Below are positions 16,480 through 25,412 of a stretch of 64,000 bases of DNA, piece after piece. The stretch covers positions 1-64,000 of the forward strand of contig CAZCBE010000004.1 of NCBI GenBank assembly GCA_964496695.1, in the 5' to 3' direction. Position 1 is the first letter of the stretch. Each line of letters begins with the position of its first letter. Position numbers and translations under genes: made by a program. The notes under the pieces are model-generated. The model had not been told where the DNA came from. It saw only the letters and a list, made by a program, of their open reading frames with translations, and ran no database searches. The DNA is from SXTU01 sp964496695 (GTDB lineage Bacteria > Verrucomicrobiota > Verrucomicrobiia > Limisphaerales > SXTU01).

Positions 16480-19400
16480 ATGACTCCCGGCTCCTCCTAT
16501 CGCCCCGGTCGTGAGATTGCCCGGGGTGGCATGGGGGCCATCCTCTCGGCTACGGATCAGTCCCTCGACCGCGAGGTGGCCATGAAGATCATGCTGGTCG
16601 AGGCCGAGGCTTCGAGCACCTCGCGGCAGCGGTTCGTGCGGGAGGCGCTGGTGCTGGCCCGGTTGGAGCATCCCAACATCGTCCCCATCCACGAGATGGG
16701 CCGCAACGCCGAGGGCCAGCTCTTCTACACCATGAAGCTGGTGAAGGGCCGGACCTTGCAGGCCATCCTCACGGCCATCAAGAAGGGCGACGCCGCCACC
16801 ATCCAGCACTACACGCTGGACCGCCTGCTCACCATTTACCGGAAGGTCTGCGACGCCATCGCCTTCGCGCATCACCAGCGCATCATCCACCGAGACCTGA
16901 AGCCGGAGAATGTGATGGTGGGTGAGTTCGGCGAAGTGCTGGTGATGGACTGGGGCTTGGCCAAGCACCTCGACGACCATCAGCACGCCCAGACCGAGGC
17001 AGCCCAAGCCCCGGGGATCGAGGGCTTCACCGAACTGACCGACGCCCAACTGGCGGCAGGTGAGAGCGGGCTGACCATGGAAGGCGCGGTGATGGGCTCG
17101 CCGCAATACATGCCACCGGAACAGGCGGAAGGGCGCTTGGCAGATATCGGGACGCACTCGGACATCTATTCCTTGGGCGGCATCCTCTACGCGATCCTGA
17201 CGCTGCGACATCCGGTGGAGGGACGGAAAGTGTCGGAGGTGTTGAGCAAGGTGATCAGCGGAGAGATCACGCCCCCGACGCATTACAACGCGTCGCGTGT
17301 GGGCGGAGCAAAGATGAGCGGCGGCGTGGTGGCGGACACGAGCAAGGTGGTGGGCCTGCCGCACTGTCCAGCGGGCAAGGTGCCGGCCTCGCTCTCGGCG
17401 GTGACGATGCGGGCGATGGCGCTCAAGCCAGCGGACCGCTATGCCGAGGTGGCACAGATCACTGCCGACGTGGAAGCCTATCAAGGTGGCTTTGCGACCA
17501 GCGCGGAGAAGGCCGGAGCGCTGACCTTGGTGCGGCTGTTCATTCACCGGCACAAGGCGCTGACGGTAGCGGCCTCGCTGGTCGTGCTGCTGACGATGGG
17601 TTTCCTCGGCAAGGTCATTTCCAGCGAGCAGAAGGCCAAGGCTGAGGCCGGTCGCGCCCGCGCAGCCGAGGCGGTGGCGGAGCAGAAGGAAAAAGAAGCC
17701 CGGAAGGCGCTCGCCAAGTCCGCGCTCTCCCTTGCCGAGGCGGCCATGCGCGAGGCCGACGGTCCGGCGATGCAGGCCGCGCTCAACGATGTGCCTGATG
17801 ATTTGCGCGATTCCACCTGGAGTTACCTGCTGGCGCAGTCGGACAGCTCCATCGCCCGCCTTCGCACCGGCGCGGCTGCGATGGAAGGAGCGGCCGCTGA
17901 CCCGAGTCGTCCGGGGATCTTCGCCGTAACTGACCGGAATCAAAAGGTCACGGTCATGAATGTGCGAACGGGCGAGCGCTTGCTGGAGTTTCAGCCGGGC
18001 TTCAGCCAGCCGGACAAGGCCAATCAATACCGGCTGGCCTTTTCCCCTGATGGCCAGCGGCTCGCCGTGGGCCGAAACGGGCCGGGAGGCATGGTGATTC
18101 ATCGCTCGCGGGACGGAACCAAGCTCTCCGAGTGGGCCACGCCTGCCAGTGATCAGGTCGAATTCGGCGACGACGAGAAGCTGCTCCGGCATGGCGGCAA
18201 AACGCTGCAAGTCTGGCACAGTCACACCGGCACCTTGCTCTGGGAGGACAAGACCGCCGACATCATCGGCGTGGTGGGAAACTTCATCCCGGGCGGAAGC
18301 GAAGTCCTGAAAGCAACCATTCAAAACCGCCTCCAAGTGGTCCGCGCAAACGACGGCAGCCTGGTCAGAAACCTGGGAGGACGTGCGCCGTTTTATCGCT
18401 GGCGGATGGTCGTCCATCCGGACGGACGATCCGCATTCACCTACACGGTCGGAGGCGTCACCGAATGCGTGAGCTTGGTGGATGGCAAAACCCTTTACAG
18501 CCTGCCGCAGAAGCAGTCGCGCGATTGGATTGGGGTGACGGCCGACGGCGAGCAACTGGTGACCATGGCCATGAAGAGTGACGGCGCTCAATTGATCGAG
18601 GTGTGGGAAGCCCGGACTGGAAACGCGATACGATCCCTGCTTGGTGGCCAGGGCAATGCCGTGACCTTGAGCGTGCATCCCCGGTCGAACGAGCTTCTCC
18701 TCAGCGGTGCCAACACCCGAGTCTGGGATTTGACGGGCCAGCTCCCGGCTTGGCGGCTGCCTTCGTTTCACATGGGCCGGCCGGTTTTTTGGGATTCCGA
18801 TGACCTGCTGTTAAGCACCTCAAGCAAACCTTGGGGGCTGCTGCGGTTGACTCCCGCAGGCACGCAGCCGGTGTGGCAGCCCCCGAACCGCAACAATTAC
18901 ACCGCCGCCGTCTCTGCCAATGGCAGCTTGGCGGTGTCAGCGCGGCCCGGTTTCAGCACTGATGCGCAGTTGTTGCGCCGCATCGGCGACTCGGTCGAGG
19001 AGGTTCGCCAGATCCGGGCGGCGTTCTGGCCCTATCGGCTCCGCCCCAGCCCCGGCGGAGAATCGGTGGCACTGATGGAACGGGCCACCACCAACCTCCT
19101 TCAGGTCTTCGCCGTGGCAACCGGGAAGATCGCCTGCCACCCCGACCTCAAAGGCGTCACGCGCATCCATGATCTGGGCTGGTTGGGCAAGGACCGGATG
19201 ATCGGGCTGGTGACGGTCAATGCTGATCGGGGAAATCCAGGTGCGGAAGAACGGATCGTTCTCTGGGATGCCGCCACCGGAAAGGTGCTGCAATCCGTCA
19301 CCCATGCGACCGCCATGGATGCGCTCGCCGTCGCGCCGGATGGCCGTCGCTTCGCCGAAGCCGGGGCTGACAAGCTGATTCGTATTCGCGATGCGGCGAC

Positions 19401-20286
19401 CCTCACCGTGCAAAACGCATTCCGCGCCCACGACGCTCCCATCACCGTGCTGGCCTGGCATCCGACCCAGCCTCGGATCGCCTCCGGCTCCGAGGATCTC
19501 AGCATCAAAGTGCTGGATTTCGAGAGAGTCCGGCGCGTTTCCGAGTTCCGGGGACTGCTCAATCCGCCGGATCATCTCGCGTTCAGTGCCACGGGCAAAC
19601 GACTGGTCGCCAAGACCATCGCGGACAACCAAATCCGCATCTGGCAGCTGGAGGACGAAGCTCCCCGCACCAGCAGCACTGCCAAAACTCCGTCCTCTCC
19701 AAACGCTTCCACGGTCAAGCCCGGTGATTGGGAAGACCTGCTCGCCCCGCTCACCCCCGCCATGGTCGAACGGACCGGCAACGGCTGGCGCATGGACAAC
19801 GGGGTGCTCTTCAGCCCGGCTGCTGGCTTTGCCACGCTGCCGCTGCCGGGCGATCTAAGCGGCGCGAGCTATCAAGTGCGGGTGAAGTTGCGGCGGCTCA
19901 GCGAGAAGCTGCTATTTCACCTCCAATTGCCCGTCGCCGACCGACTGGTGGGCTTTCAACTGGACGCGTTTCCCAACTTAGGCAACTACACCGGACTGAA
20001 CCTGGTGCAAGGCAAAGGGGTGGTAAATGCGCCTGGCTCCGCGCGTGGCAAGCAGGTGCGGGACTCCGAGCAGCACGAACTGGAAGTGACCGTCCGCCTC
20101 GACGGGAGCAATACCACCATCACCGCCACGCTCGATACCCAGCCGCTTTACCGATGGACCGGCCCCGCCGCCGACCTCAGCCCTGATCCGCGCTGGGCCA
20201 CCCCGCCCGGCAGCCTCGCCCTAGGCACCCACACCGCCGACTGGGTGGTGTATGAGCTGAAGGTGAAGCGGCTGGACGCGAATTGA
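16480..20286 (+). CDS. Ser/Thr protein kinase with C-terminal WD40-like propeller and a LamG/DUF1080-like end domain
   Basis: A 1268-residue membrane-spanning kinase. The N-terminal kinase domain (about 8-330) has the glycine loop ARGGMGAILSA, Lys36 (VAMKI), catalytic HRDLKPENVM (His137, Asp139) and DWG (157-159) in place of DFG, a common variant in planctomycete and verrucomicrobial kinases. A membrane span lies at about 358-378, then a charged coiled coil (EQKAKAEAGRARAAEA). Residues about 450-1070 form a WD40-type propeller (FSPDGQRLAVG, VAPDGRRFAEAGADKLIRI, AWHPTQPRIASGSEDLSIKV). The last 180 residues look like a concanavalin-like sugar-binding fold. The sensor part is outside the cell membrane, so this may transmit envelope signals. 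Confidence 0.88.
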   Translation: MTPGSSYRPGREIARGGMGAILSATDQSLDREVAMKIMLVEAEASSTSRQRFVREALVLARLEHPNIVPIHEMGRNAEGQLFYTMKLVKGRTLQAILTAIKKGDAATIQHYTLDRLLTIYRKVCDAIAFAHHQRIIHRDLKPENVMVGEFGEVLVMDWGLAKHLDDHQHAQTEAAQAPGIEGFTELTDAQLAAGESGLTMEGAVMGSPQYMPPEQAEGRLADIGTHSDIYSLGGILYAILTLRHPVEGRKVSEVLSKVISGEITPPTHYNASRVGGAKMSGGVVADTSKVVGLPHCPAGKVPASLSAVTMRAMALKPADRYAEVAQITADVEAYQGGFATSAEKAGALTLVRLFIHRHKALTVAASLVVLLTMGFLGKVISSEQKAKAEAGRARAAEAVAEQKEKEARKALAKSALSLAEAAMREADGPAMQAALNDVPDDLRDSTWSYLLAQSDSSIARLRTGAAAMEGAAADPSRPGIFAVTDRNQKVTVMNVRTGERLLEFQPGFSQPDKANQYRLAFSPDGQRLAVGRNGPGGMVIHRSRDGTKLSEWATPASDQVEFGDDEKLLRHGGKTLQVWHSHTGTLLWEDKTADIIGVVGNFIPGGSEVLKATIQNRLQVVRANDGSLVRNLGGRAPFYRWRMVVHPDGRSAFTYTVGGVTECVSLVDGKTLYSLPQKQSRDWIGVTADGEQLVTMAMKSDGAQLIEVWEARTGNAIRSLLGGQGNAVTLSVHPRSNELLLSGANTRVWDLTGQLPAWRLPSFHMGRPVFWDSDDLLLSTSSKPWGLLRLTPAGTQPVWQPPNRNNYTAAVSANGSLAVSARPGFSTDAQLLRRIGDSVEEVRQIRAAFWPYRLRPSPGGESVALMERATTNLLQVFAVATGKIACHPDLKGVTRIHDLGWLGKDRMIGLVTVNADRGNPGAEERIVLWDAATGKVLQSVTHATAMDALAVAPDGRRFAEAGADKLIRIRDAATLTVQNAFRAHDAPITVLAWHPTQPRIASGSEDLSIKVLDFERVRRVSEFRGLLNPPDHLAFSATGKRLVAKTIADNQIRIWQLEDEAPRTSSTAKTPSSPNASTVKPGDWEDLLAPLTPAMVERTGNGWRMDNGVLFSPAAGFATLPLPGDLSGASYQVRVKLRRLSEKLLFHLQLPVADRLVGFQLDAFPNLGNYTGLNLVQGKGVVNAPGSARGKQVRDSEQHELEVTVRLDGSNTTITATLDTQPLYRWTGPAADLSPDPRWATPPGSLALGTHTADWVVYELKVKRLDAN

Positions 20287-20294
20287 TCTGAAAC

Positions 20295-21275
20295 TCAGCT
20301 CAGTCCGCTCGCAGTCTTGGCGCGCTGCAAAACCTTCGTCGCCACGGCGCGGGCTTTTTCGGCTCCGGTGCGGAGGATCTGGCGGACGTAGTCCGGGTTG
20401 GCGGCGAGTTCGGCGCGCTTGGCCCGGGCGGTGGCGAAGTGATTCCAGTAGTTCTCGAACAGGGCTTTCTTCAGGTCGCCGTAGCCGAGGCCGCCGGCGC
20501 GCAGGCGGTTCTCGGCGTCGGTGGCCACTTCGGCGGGGGCGACGAGCTTGAGGAGCTGGACGGCGAGGTTTTTGTCCGCATCGGGCTTGGGTTCGGCGGG
20601 GGTGCGCGAGTCCATGACGATGCCCATGATCTTCTTCCGCGTGGGTTTTTCCTCGCCGAAGATCTCGATGGTGTTGCCGTAGCTCTTGCTCATTTTCTGG
20701 CCGTCGAGGCCCGGCACGGCGGCGCCTTCCTCGCGGATGCGCGGCTCGGGGATGACGAAGGTCTGGCCGTAGAGCTGGTTGAACTTGCCGGCGATGTCCC
20801 GGGTGACTTCGAGGTGCTGCTTCTGGTCTTTGCCAACCGGGACGACGTTGGAGTCGAACGCGAGGATGTCGGCGGCCATGAGGACGGGGTAGGCGAAGAG
20901 GCCGTGGTTGACCTCGCCGTCGTCGCCGTCGGCGAATTTGGCGACCTTGTCCTTGTAGCTGTGGCAGCGGCGCAGCAGGCCCATGGGGGTGACGGTGGAG
21001 AGCAGCCAGGAGAGTTCGGCAACTTCTGGCACATCGGACTGCACCCAGAAGACGCACTTGGCCGGGTCGAGGCCGCAGGCGAGGAAGTCCAGGGCCACGT
21101 CGAGAGTGTATTGGCGGCGGAGCTGCGGGTCCGTCAGCGAGGTCATCGAGTGGTAGTTCGCGATGAAGTAATAGGCCTCGCCCTGCTGCTGCAGCTCGAT
21201 GGCCGGGCGCATGGCACCGAAGTAGTTGCCCAGGTGCAGCGCGCCGGAAGGCTGGATGCCGGTCAAAATTCGCAT
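20295..21275 (-). CDS. trpS: Tryptophanyl-tRNA synthetase
   Basis: A 326-residue class I aminoacyl-tRNA synthetase charging tRNA-Trp. It has the HIGH-type motif in GIQPSGALHLGNYFGA, the KMSKS motif (GLDGQKMSKSYGNTIEIF), and typical segments VFWVQSDVPEVAELSWLLS, PVLMAADILAFDSNVVPVG and DQKQHLEVTRDIA. The ATG at 21273-21275 is chosen; a longer frame runs upstream through non-coding repeats. The gene is convergent with the kinase gene, only 8 bases apart. Confidence 0.96.
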   Translation of the reverse strand: MRILTGIQPSGALHLGNYFGAMRPAIELQQQGEAYYFIANYHSMTSLTDPQLRRQYTLDVALDFLACGLDPAKCVFWVQSDVPEVAELSWLLSTVTPMGLLRRCHSYKDKVAKFADGDDGEVNHGLFAYPVLMAADILAFDSNVVPVGKDQKQHLEVTRDIAGKFNQLYGQTFVIPEPRIREEGAAVPGLDGQKMSKSYGNTIEIFGEEKPTRKKIMGIVMDSRTPAEPKPDADKNLAVQLLKLVAPAEVATDAENRLRAGGLGYGDLKKALFENYWNHFATARAKRAELAANPDYVRQILRTGAEKARAVATKVLQRAKTASGLS

Positions 21276-21397
21276 GGGCGGGACGGTAGCAAGGGGGGCG
21301 CGCGGCTGAAAGCCCAAGGTTCGAGGGGTGTTGAATGGAACTGGGAGAGGTCGGAAAGATGGCGCTTCGCTGTTTTCGGTGGCACCGGGAGGCGGGC

Positions 21398-21612
21398 AGG
21401 GAAATTCCAAGCTCCAAGTCCCAAGCTCCAAAGAAACTCCAAAACCCAAATTCCAACCGTTCACCGTGCCGCCCGCCAGTGCTTCCGCTGGTTCGGCCCT
21501 TGGCCCAAGGGCTGGTTCGGCCCGGCTGGCCCGGCCAGTGCCGGGCGACGCCGCCCTTTGAAATTTGGCGTTGGGAGCTTCTTTGAATTTGGAACTTGGG
21601 ATGTGGAGCTTC
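21398..21612. repeat. TTCCAAGCTCCAAG repeat with inverted partner
   Basis: The left part (about 21398-21445) repeats TTCCAAGCTCCAAGTCCCAA and similar 7-base units. The right part (21580-21612) holds the inverse pattern TTGGAACTTGGGATGTGGAG. Between them is a GC-rich insert (GGTTCGGCCC twice). Confidence 0.7.
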
Positions 21613-21805
21613 ATTCACACCCATTCCACTGAAAACTGCGGAGAACCAGAAAGATGGGGTCAGGAAAGTTGGTGAAATCGAAGCCGGGCAGGAAGATTAT
21701 GGGCAGGGAAATTTTGGAAACCCTTTTGGCGATACCTAGAGCGATGTGGCAGCACGATCCGCTTTTAACGCAGAGACGATGAGAACGCGGAGAAGCGCAG
21801 AAAAA

Positions 21806-21856
21806 CCCCCTCACCCCGGCCCTCTCCCCTCATCCGATGAAGGGAGAGGGAGGGGA
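21806..21856. repeat. Dispersed palindrome, CCCCTCACCCC family, copy 2
   Basis: The order is CCCCCTCACCCC, GGCCCTCTCCCC, TCATCCGATGAAGGGAGAGG. It is nearly the same as copy 1 at 13434 and copy 4 at 24739. Confidence 0.85.
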
Positions 21857-21922
21857 GCAGCGCAAGCGCGCACGCGGTTCAAGGGCACAGCAAGGAGAGC
21901 CGGTTTGAAGCTGTCCATGCGC

Positions 21923-21950
21923 AACGCGGCGGCTGCAAGCCGCCGGCACC
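21923..21950. repeat. GGCGGCTGCAAGCCGCCGGC palindrome
   Basis: A short near-perfect palindrome (GGCGGCTGCAAGCCGCCGG). A second copy is at 49989-50011 next to the phoR gene. Confidence 0.6.
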
Positions 21951-21999
21951 AGATGCGGTCGCATTCGCACGCTTCATACCAATTCCCAAAGCCAATCGG

Positions 22000-22068
22000 T
22001 AGAATGTCGCCGGACGGCACCCCTCACCCCAACCCTCTCCCCTCCTCCGAGGAAGGGAGAGGGAGAAG
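22000..22068. repeat. Dispersed palindrome, CCCCTCACCCC family, copy 3 with left extension
   Basis: The core (22020-22068) has CCTCCGAGGAAGGG at the centre. A left extension (CGGTAGAATGTCGCCGGACG) is shared with copy 4 (from about 24715), so these two are one longer repeat. Confidence 0.8.
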
Positions 22069-22124
22069 ATCGGCGTCACGGTCCGCCTCAGCGATTCCAC
22101 CGTAGGCTTGGAAAATTGGCACAT

Positions 22125-22191
22125 GTAGCTCGACACTCCGATGTCGAGGCTGTCGTGCTCATCAAATCTCGACATTGGAATGTCGAGCTAC
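22125..22191. repeat. Inverted pair with GTAGCTCGACA arms
   Basis: The arm 22125-22147 (GTAGCTCGACACTCCGATGT) is mirrored at 22168-22191 (ending ATGTCGAGCTAC). It sits 10 bases from the stop of the propeller gene and could act as a terminator-like hairpin. Confidence 0.65.
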
Positions 22192-22200
22192 CAGCCCGCT

Positions 22201-23466
22201 TCACTTCCCGCTGAGGCAATAGACGGCGCGGTCGGAGCGGAGGAAGAGCTGGCCGTCGGAGACGGCGGGACTGCCGTTGAAGGGCGTGGGGTCCAGCGCT
22301 GGGTTGTGGGCGAGGAGCTTGAACTCGGGCTTCGCTTCGATGACGAAGACGCCTCGGTTGCGGGTGGGGAAGTAGATGCGGTCGCCCGACAGGACCGGGG
22401 AGGCGTAGATCTTGTCCGGTCGCGGCTGGAGTTGCTGTTCCCACACCACTTCACCGCTCGCGGCCTTCAGGCAATAGAGCTGGGACCGGCTGTCGTTGGC
22501 GAAGTAGAGGTGGCCGTTGTGCCAGACGGGCGAGGAGACGTTCGAGCCTTTGTTGGTCTGCCAGAGCACATGGGTGGAGGTCACGTCGCCGCGTCCGCCG
22601 GCGCGCACGGCCATGGCCTGGCCGGCGGGATGGCCGAGCAGGTAGATGATGCCGTCGTGGGCCACGATGCTCGGGCACAGTTCGGCGGCGCTGATGCCCC
22701 GGCAGTGCCACAGTTCCTGACCGGTGCGCGGGTCAAAGGCGCGCAGCCGCCCGTTGATGGCGATGACCAGTTCCGGCCGCTCGCCGCCGGCGTTCACGAG
22801 CGCAGGGGTGTTCCAGGCGCGGGCCATGCCTTTGGCGCTCCAGGCCACCGTGCCGTCGGCCTTGCGCAGGGCGTAGAGCGTGTCGCTCTCAAATGCGGCA
22901 TTCACGATGACGAGGTCCTCGAAGAGCACGGGCGAGGCGCCGGTGCCCCAGTCGTGCTTGTTGGTGCCGACGTTGGCGTGCCAGAGGGACTTGCCTTCGT
23001 GCGTGTAGGCGAAGACGCCGTTCTTGCCTTGGAAGAAGAACACGTTTGCGCCGTCGCTCACGGGCGTGTGCGAGGCGTAGCCGCCTTGGGGCAGGTAAGG
23101 GCCTTGATAGAGCGTCTCGGGCAGGGGCGCGGACGCGGGGTGGTCCCAGAGGATCTTTCCATCGCGACGGTCCAGGCAGACGGCGTGGCGCTTGAGCTGG
23201 GTGGGGTCGCCGGGATTTTGAAGGTCGCGGCCGTAGCCGCTCCAGCAGGTGAGGAAGACGCGGCCTTTGCTCACGATGGGGCTGGAGGAGCCAGGCCCGG
23301 GCAGTTCGGTGCGCCAGAGGAGGTTCTCGTTCGTGGTCCAGCGCAGCGGGAGCTGGGTCTCGGTTGTGAGGCCGTCGCCGGTAGGGCCGCGGAAGCGCGG
23401 CCAATCGCCGGCGGAGAGGGGGAGCGTGGCGAGCAGGAGCAGGGACAAAGCGGCGGAGTAGTGCAT
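22201..23466 (-). CDS. Secreted PQQ-like beta-propeller protein
   Basis: A 421-residue exported protein. The signal peptide is about 1-19 (LLLLATLPLSAGDWPRFRG). Repeated blades follow the pattern SGEVVWEQQL, DGKILWDHP, DGTVAWSAKG, TGQELWHCRG, which is the W-motif of PQQ-dependent-dehydrogenase-like propellers. The conserved WPRFRGPTGDGL start is typical of many Verrucomicrobiota and Planctomycetes proteins whose activity is unknown; PQQ binding cannot be assumed. It is a distant relative of the four tandem genes at 30756-36144. The gene stands alone on the minus strand. Confidence 0.88.
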   Translation of the reverse strand: MHYSAALSLLLLATLPLSAGDWPRFRGPTGDGLTTETQLPLRWTTNENLLWRTELPGPGSSSPIVSKGRVFLTCWSGYGRDLQNPGDPTQLKRHAVCLDRRDGKILWDHPASAPLPETLYQGPYLPQGGYASHTPVSDGANVFFFQGKNGVFAYTHEGKSLWHANVGTNKHDWGTGASPVLFEDLVIVNAAFESDTLYALRKADGTVAWSAKGMARAWNTPALVNAGGERPELVIAINGRLRAFDPRTGQELWHCRGISAAELCPSIVAHDGIIYLLGHPAGQAMAVRAGGRGDVTSTHVLWQTNKGSNVSSPVWHNGHLYFANDSRSQLYCLKAASGEVVWEQQLQPRPDKIYASPVLSGDRIYFPTRNRGVFVIEAKPEFKLLAHNPALDPTPFNGSPAVSDGQLFLRSDRAVYCLSGK

Positions 23467-23831
23467 GTGGAGCGGGTCGTTGCTAGTGACGGACGCTGGG
23501 GGAGGTGAGGGAGTTCATTGGCGGGGGTGGTTTGCAGAATCATGAGGCACAGAATCATGGGAGGGAAGGGGAGGATGCGGTGCAATGGTGGCGGGGCGGG
23601 TGGCAGCACGCGCAACGGGCGCCGGCGAGGACGCCGGCGGCACGGCCCGCAGGACGCGGGCGCTACGGGGGGCGGGCGGACGGGGCGGGGTTGAGGGCTG
23701 TGCCGGGATGGGGATTGAGAACAGGAGCAGGATTAGGATTAAGATTAGGAGTAGGAGTGGGAGGAGTGGGAGCACGCGCTCGGCGATTGACAGGGGTGCT
23801 GCTGCTCCGCCAAATACGCGCCGCATAACAC
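23467..23831. repeat. Repeat-rich gap between divergent genes
   Basis: Holds an AGAATCATGAGGCACAGAAT unit (23535-23562), a GGCGAGGACGCCGGCGGCAC palindromic stretch (23619-23668) and a GGATTAGGATTAAGATTAGG low-complexity run (23719-23768). Promoters for both flanking genes are expected, but I cannot locate them. Confidence 0.6.
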
Positions 23832-24695
23832 ATGAAACTCTGCCGCTTCAAAACTGGTTCCAACTGCCACCACGCCCGCATCGGCCTGACCACGGACGAC
23901 ACCACGGTGCTCGATCTTTCCGCCGCCGGGGTGAAGTCGCTCACGGCGCTGCTGGAGGGCGACAATCTGGTGGCCGTGCTGCAGGCGCTCATGACGCTGC
24001 CGATGCCGCGCTTGAATCTGGCGGACGTGACGCTGCTGGCCCCGGTCGAGCAGCAGGAGGTGTGGGCGGCGGGGGTCACGTATTTACGCAGCAAGAAGGC
24101 GCGCATGGATGAGTCCGAGTTCAGCGCCAGCGCCTACGACCGGGTGTATGATGCGGAGCGCCCGGAGATTTTCTTCAAGTCCCTGCCGGAGAAAGTAGTC
24201 GCGACCGGCGGCGACGTAGGCATCCGCAAGGACGCGAAGTGGAATGTGCCGGAACCGGAACTGGTGCTGGTGTGCAACTCGCGCGGGCGGGTGGCGGGCT
24301 ACACCATCGGCAATGACATGAGTTCGCGGGACATCGAGGGCGAGAATCTGCTCTACCTGCCACAGGCGAAGACCTACCTGAAGTCCTGCGCAGTCGGCCC
24401 GTTCATCACCGTGGGCGCGAGCGAGGCGGAAGCGCGGGAGTGGACCATCGGGGTCGAGATTTTGCGGGCCGGCCAGGCGGTCTTCAGCGGCGAGACCTCG
24501 GTGGGGCAGATCAAGCGCACGTTTGATTCGCTGGCGGAGTTTCTGTTCCGCAGCCAGAGCTTTCCGCACGGGGCGATGCTGCTCACGGGCACGGGCGTGG
24601 TGCCGCCGGACAGCTTCACCCTCGCGGTGGGCGACCGGGTGCGCATCCGTATCTCGGGCATTGGGACGCTGGAGAATCCGGTGGCGGTGGTGTGA
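23832..24695 (+). CDS. Fumarylacetoacetate-hydrolase family protein (sugar-acid dehydratase-like)
   Basis: A 287-residue FAH-fold enzyme. The core PEPELVLVCNSRGRVAGYTI, then GNDMSSRDIEGENLLYLPQ, AKTYLKSCAVGPFI and the C-terminal GTGVVPPDSFTLAVGDRV match the branch that includes 2-dehydro-3-deoxy-D-arabinonate or xylonate dehydratases (non-phosphorylative pentose oxidation). The metal-binding Glu residues of the fold are in the PEPE region and the SRDIEGENL segment. The exact substrate cannot be fixed, and other FAH hydrolases are possible. Not in an operon: divergent from the propeller gene. Confidence 0.85.
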   Translation: MKLCRFKTGSNCHHARIGLTTDDTTVLDLSAAGVKSLTALLEGDNLVAVLQALMTLPMPRLNLADVTLLAPVEQQEVWAAGVTYLRSKKARMDESEFSASAYDRVYDAERPEIFFKSLPEKVVATGGDVGIRKDAKWNVPEPELVLVCNSRGRVAGYTIGNDMSSRDIEGENLLYLPQAKTYLKSCAVGPFITVGASEAEAREWTIGVEILRAGQAVFSGETSVGQIKRTFDSLAEFLFRSQSFPHGAMLLTGTGVVPPDSFTLAVGDRVRIRISGIGTLENPVAVV

Positions 24696-24710
24696 GGCTG
24701 ATTCGCAATG

Positions 24711-24786
24711 GCAGTCGGTAGATGGTTGCCGGACGACACCCCTCACCCCAACCCTCTCCCCTCATCCGATGAAGGGAGAGGGAGCA
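24711..24786. repeat. Dispersed palindrome, CCCCTCACCCC family, copy 4 with left extension
   Basis: The extension CGGTAGATGGTTGCCGGACG leads into the core (24739-24786) with CATCCGATGAAGGG. Same unit as the one at 22000. Confidence 0.85.
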
Positions 24787-24933
24787 GAGGCGCGACGCGG
24801 TCGGTGGCAGCGAGTCCACTGATGGTCATGGGGAATTGGGCTGACGTAACCAGCCGCACCCGACGGCGTCTTTACTTCTTGAAGGCCGGCAGGTAATGAA
24901 GCTGGCCGCCAACACTACCAAACCAAAGACCCT

Positions 24934-25305
24934 ATGAAGAAGTCATCGTTATTCGCCCTCACCTTGGGCGCTGTCATTGCATTTAGCCCGGCTGCGCAGG
25001 CGCAGGAAAAGAAGGCCGAGGGCCGGGGCCGTTCCACGCCCGAGGAGCGCTTGAAGCAGATCAATGAAGTGCTCAAGCTCACCGACGAGCAGAAGACCAA
25101 GCTCGAACCCATCCTCAAGGAAGAAGGCGAGAAGCTGCGCGCCATCTTTGGCGATGCCAATGCCTCCCGTGAGGAGAAGGGCAAGAAGATGCTGGACGCC
25201 CGCAAGGAGATCACCGCGAAGGTGAAAGCCGTGCTCACGCCGGAGCAGGGGGAAAAATACGACAAGTTCGTGGCCGAACAGGCGGCGAAGCGGAAGAAGC
25301 AGTAA
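24934..25305 (+). CDS. Small exported Spy/CpxP-like (LTxxQ) protein
   Basis: A 123-residue protein with a signal peptide (MKKSSLFALTLGAVIAFS, cut after AQAQ). The mature part is highly charged and helical with two LTxxQ motifs: LTDEQKTKLEPILK (about 50-63) and LTPEQGEKYDKF (about 101-112). LTxxQ proteins such as Spy and CpxP are periplasmic chaperones or stress sensors. The short length fits a minimal Spy-like chaperone. A strong hairpin follows at 25331-25361. Confidence 0.82.
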   Translation: MKKSSLFALTLGAVIAFSPAAQAQEKKAEGRGRSTPEERLKQINEVLKLTDEQKTKLEPILKEEGEKLRAIFGDANASREEKGKKMLDARKEITAKVKAVLTPEQGEKYDKFVAEQAAKRKKQ

Positions 25306-25330
25306 GGAGCCCGACATCAGTTTGATTCAA

Positions 25331-25361
25331 GAGGCGGCGGTGGCTTGGCCATCGCCGCCTC
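25331..25361 (+). terminator. Hairpin after the Spy-like gene
   Basis: A 14-bp stem with a 3-base loop: GAGGCGGCGGTGGC pairs with GCCATCGCCGCCTC, one G-T pair. It lies 26 bases after the stop. No T tract follows, so it may be a factor-assisted terminator or an RNA stabiliser. Confidence 0.6.
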
Positions 25362-25412
25362 ATTGCTTGCGGGGTTGAATGACGCCCGCAGCAATCCGTC
25401 CATCTCTGCCTC

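Larger units (their letters stand above)
21276..22200. other. 925-base gene-free region packed with repeats
   Basis: Between trpS and a PQQ-propeller gene. It holds in order: a TTCCAAGCTCCAAG repeat pair (21398-21612), an AACGCAGAGACG low-complexity unit (about 21768), two copies of the CCCCTCACCCC palindrome (21806 and 22020), a GGCGGCTGCAAGCCGCCGGC palindrome (21923-21950) and an inverted pair with GTAGCTCGACA (22125-22191). Frames of 100 or so codons here follow the repeats and are not believed. Confidence 0.75.

Noticed and set aside
16201..18771. 856-codon open frame on the minus strand
   Set aside because: It runs opposite the kinase-propeller gene, which has clear motifs; the frame is a high-GC shadow with no recognisable protein features.
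21746..22105. 119-codon frame in the trpS upstream gap
   Set aside because: Built from two copies of the CCCCTCACCCC repeat and low-complexity DNA.
25331..25361. Classical Rho-independent terminator
   Set aside because: The hairpin is strong but no T tract follows, so it is listed only as a possible terminator.
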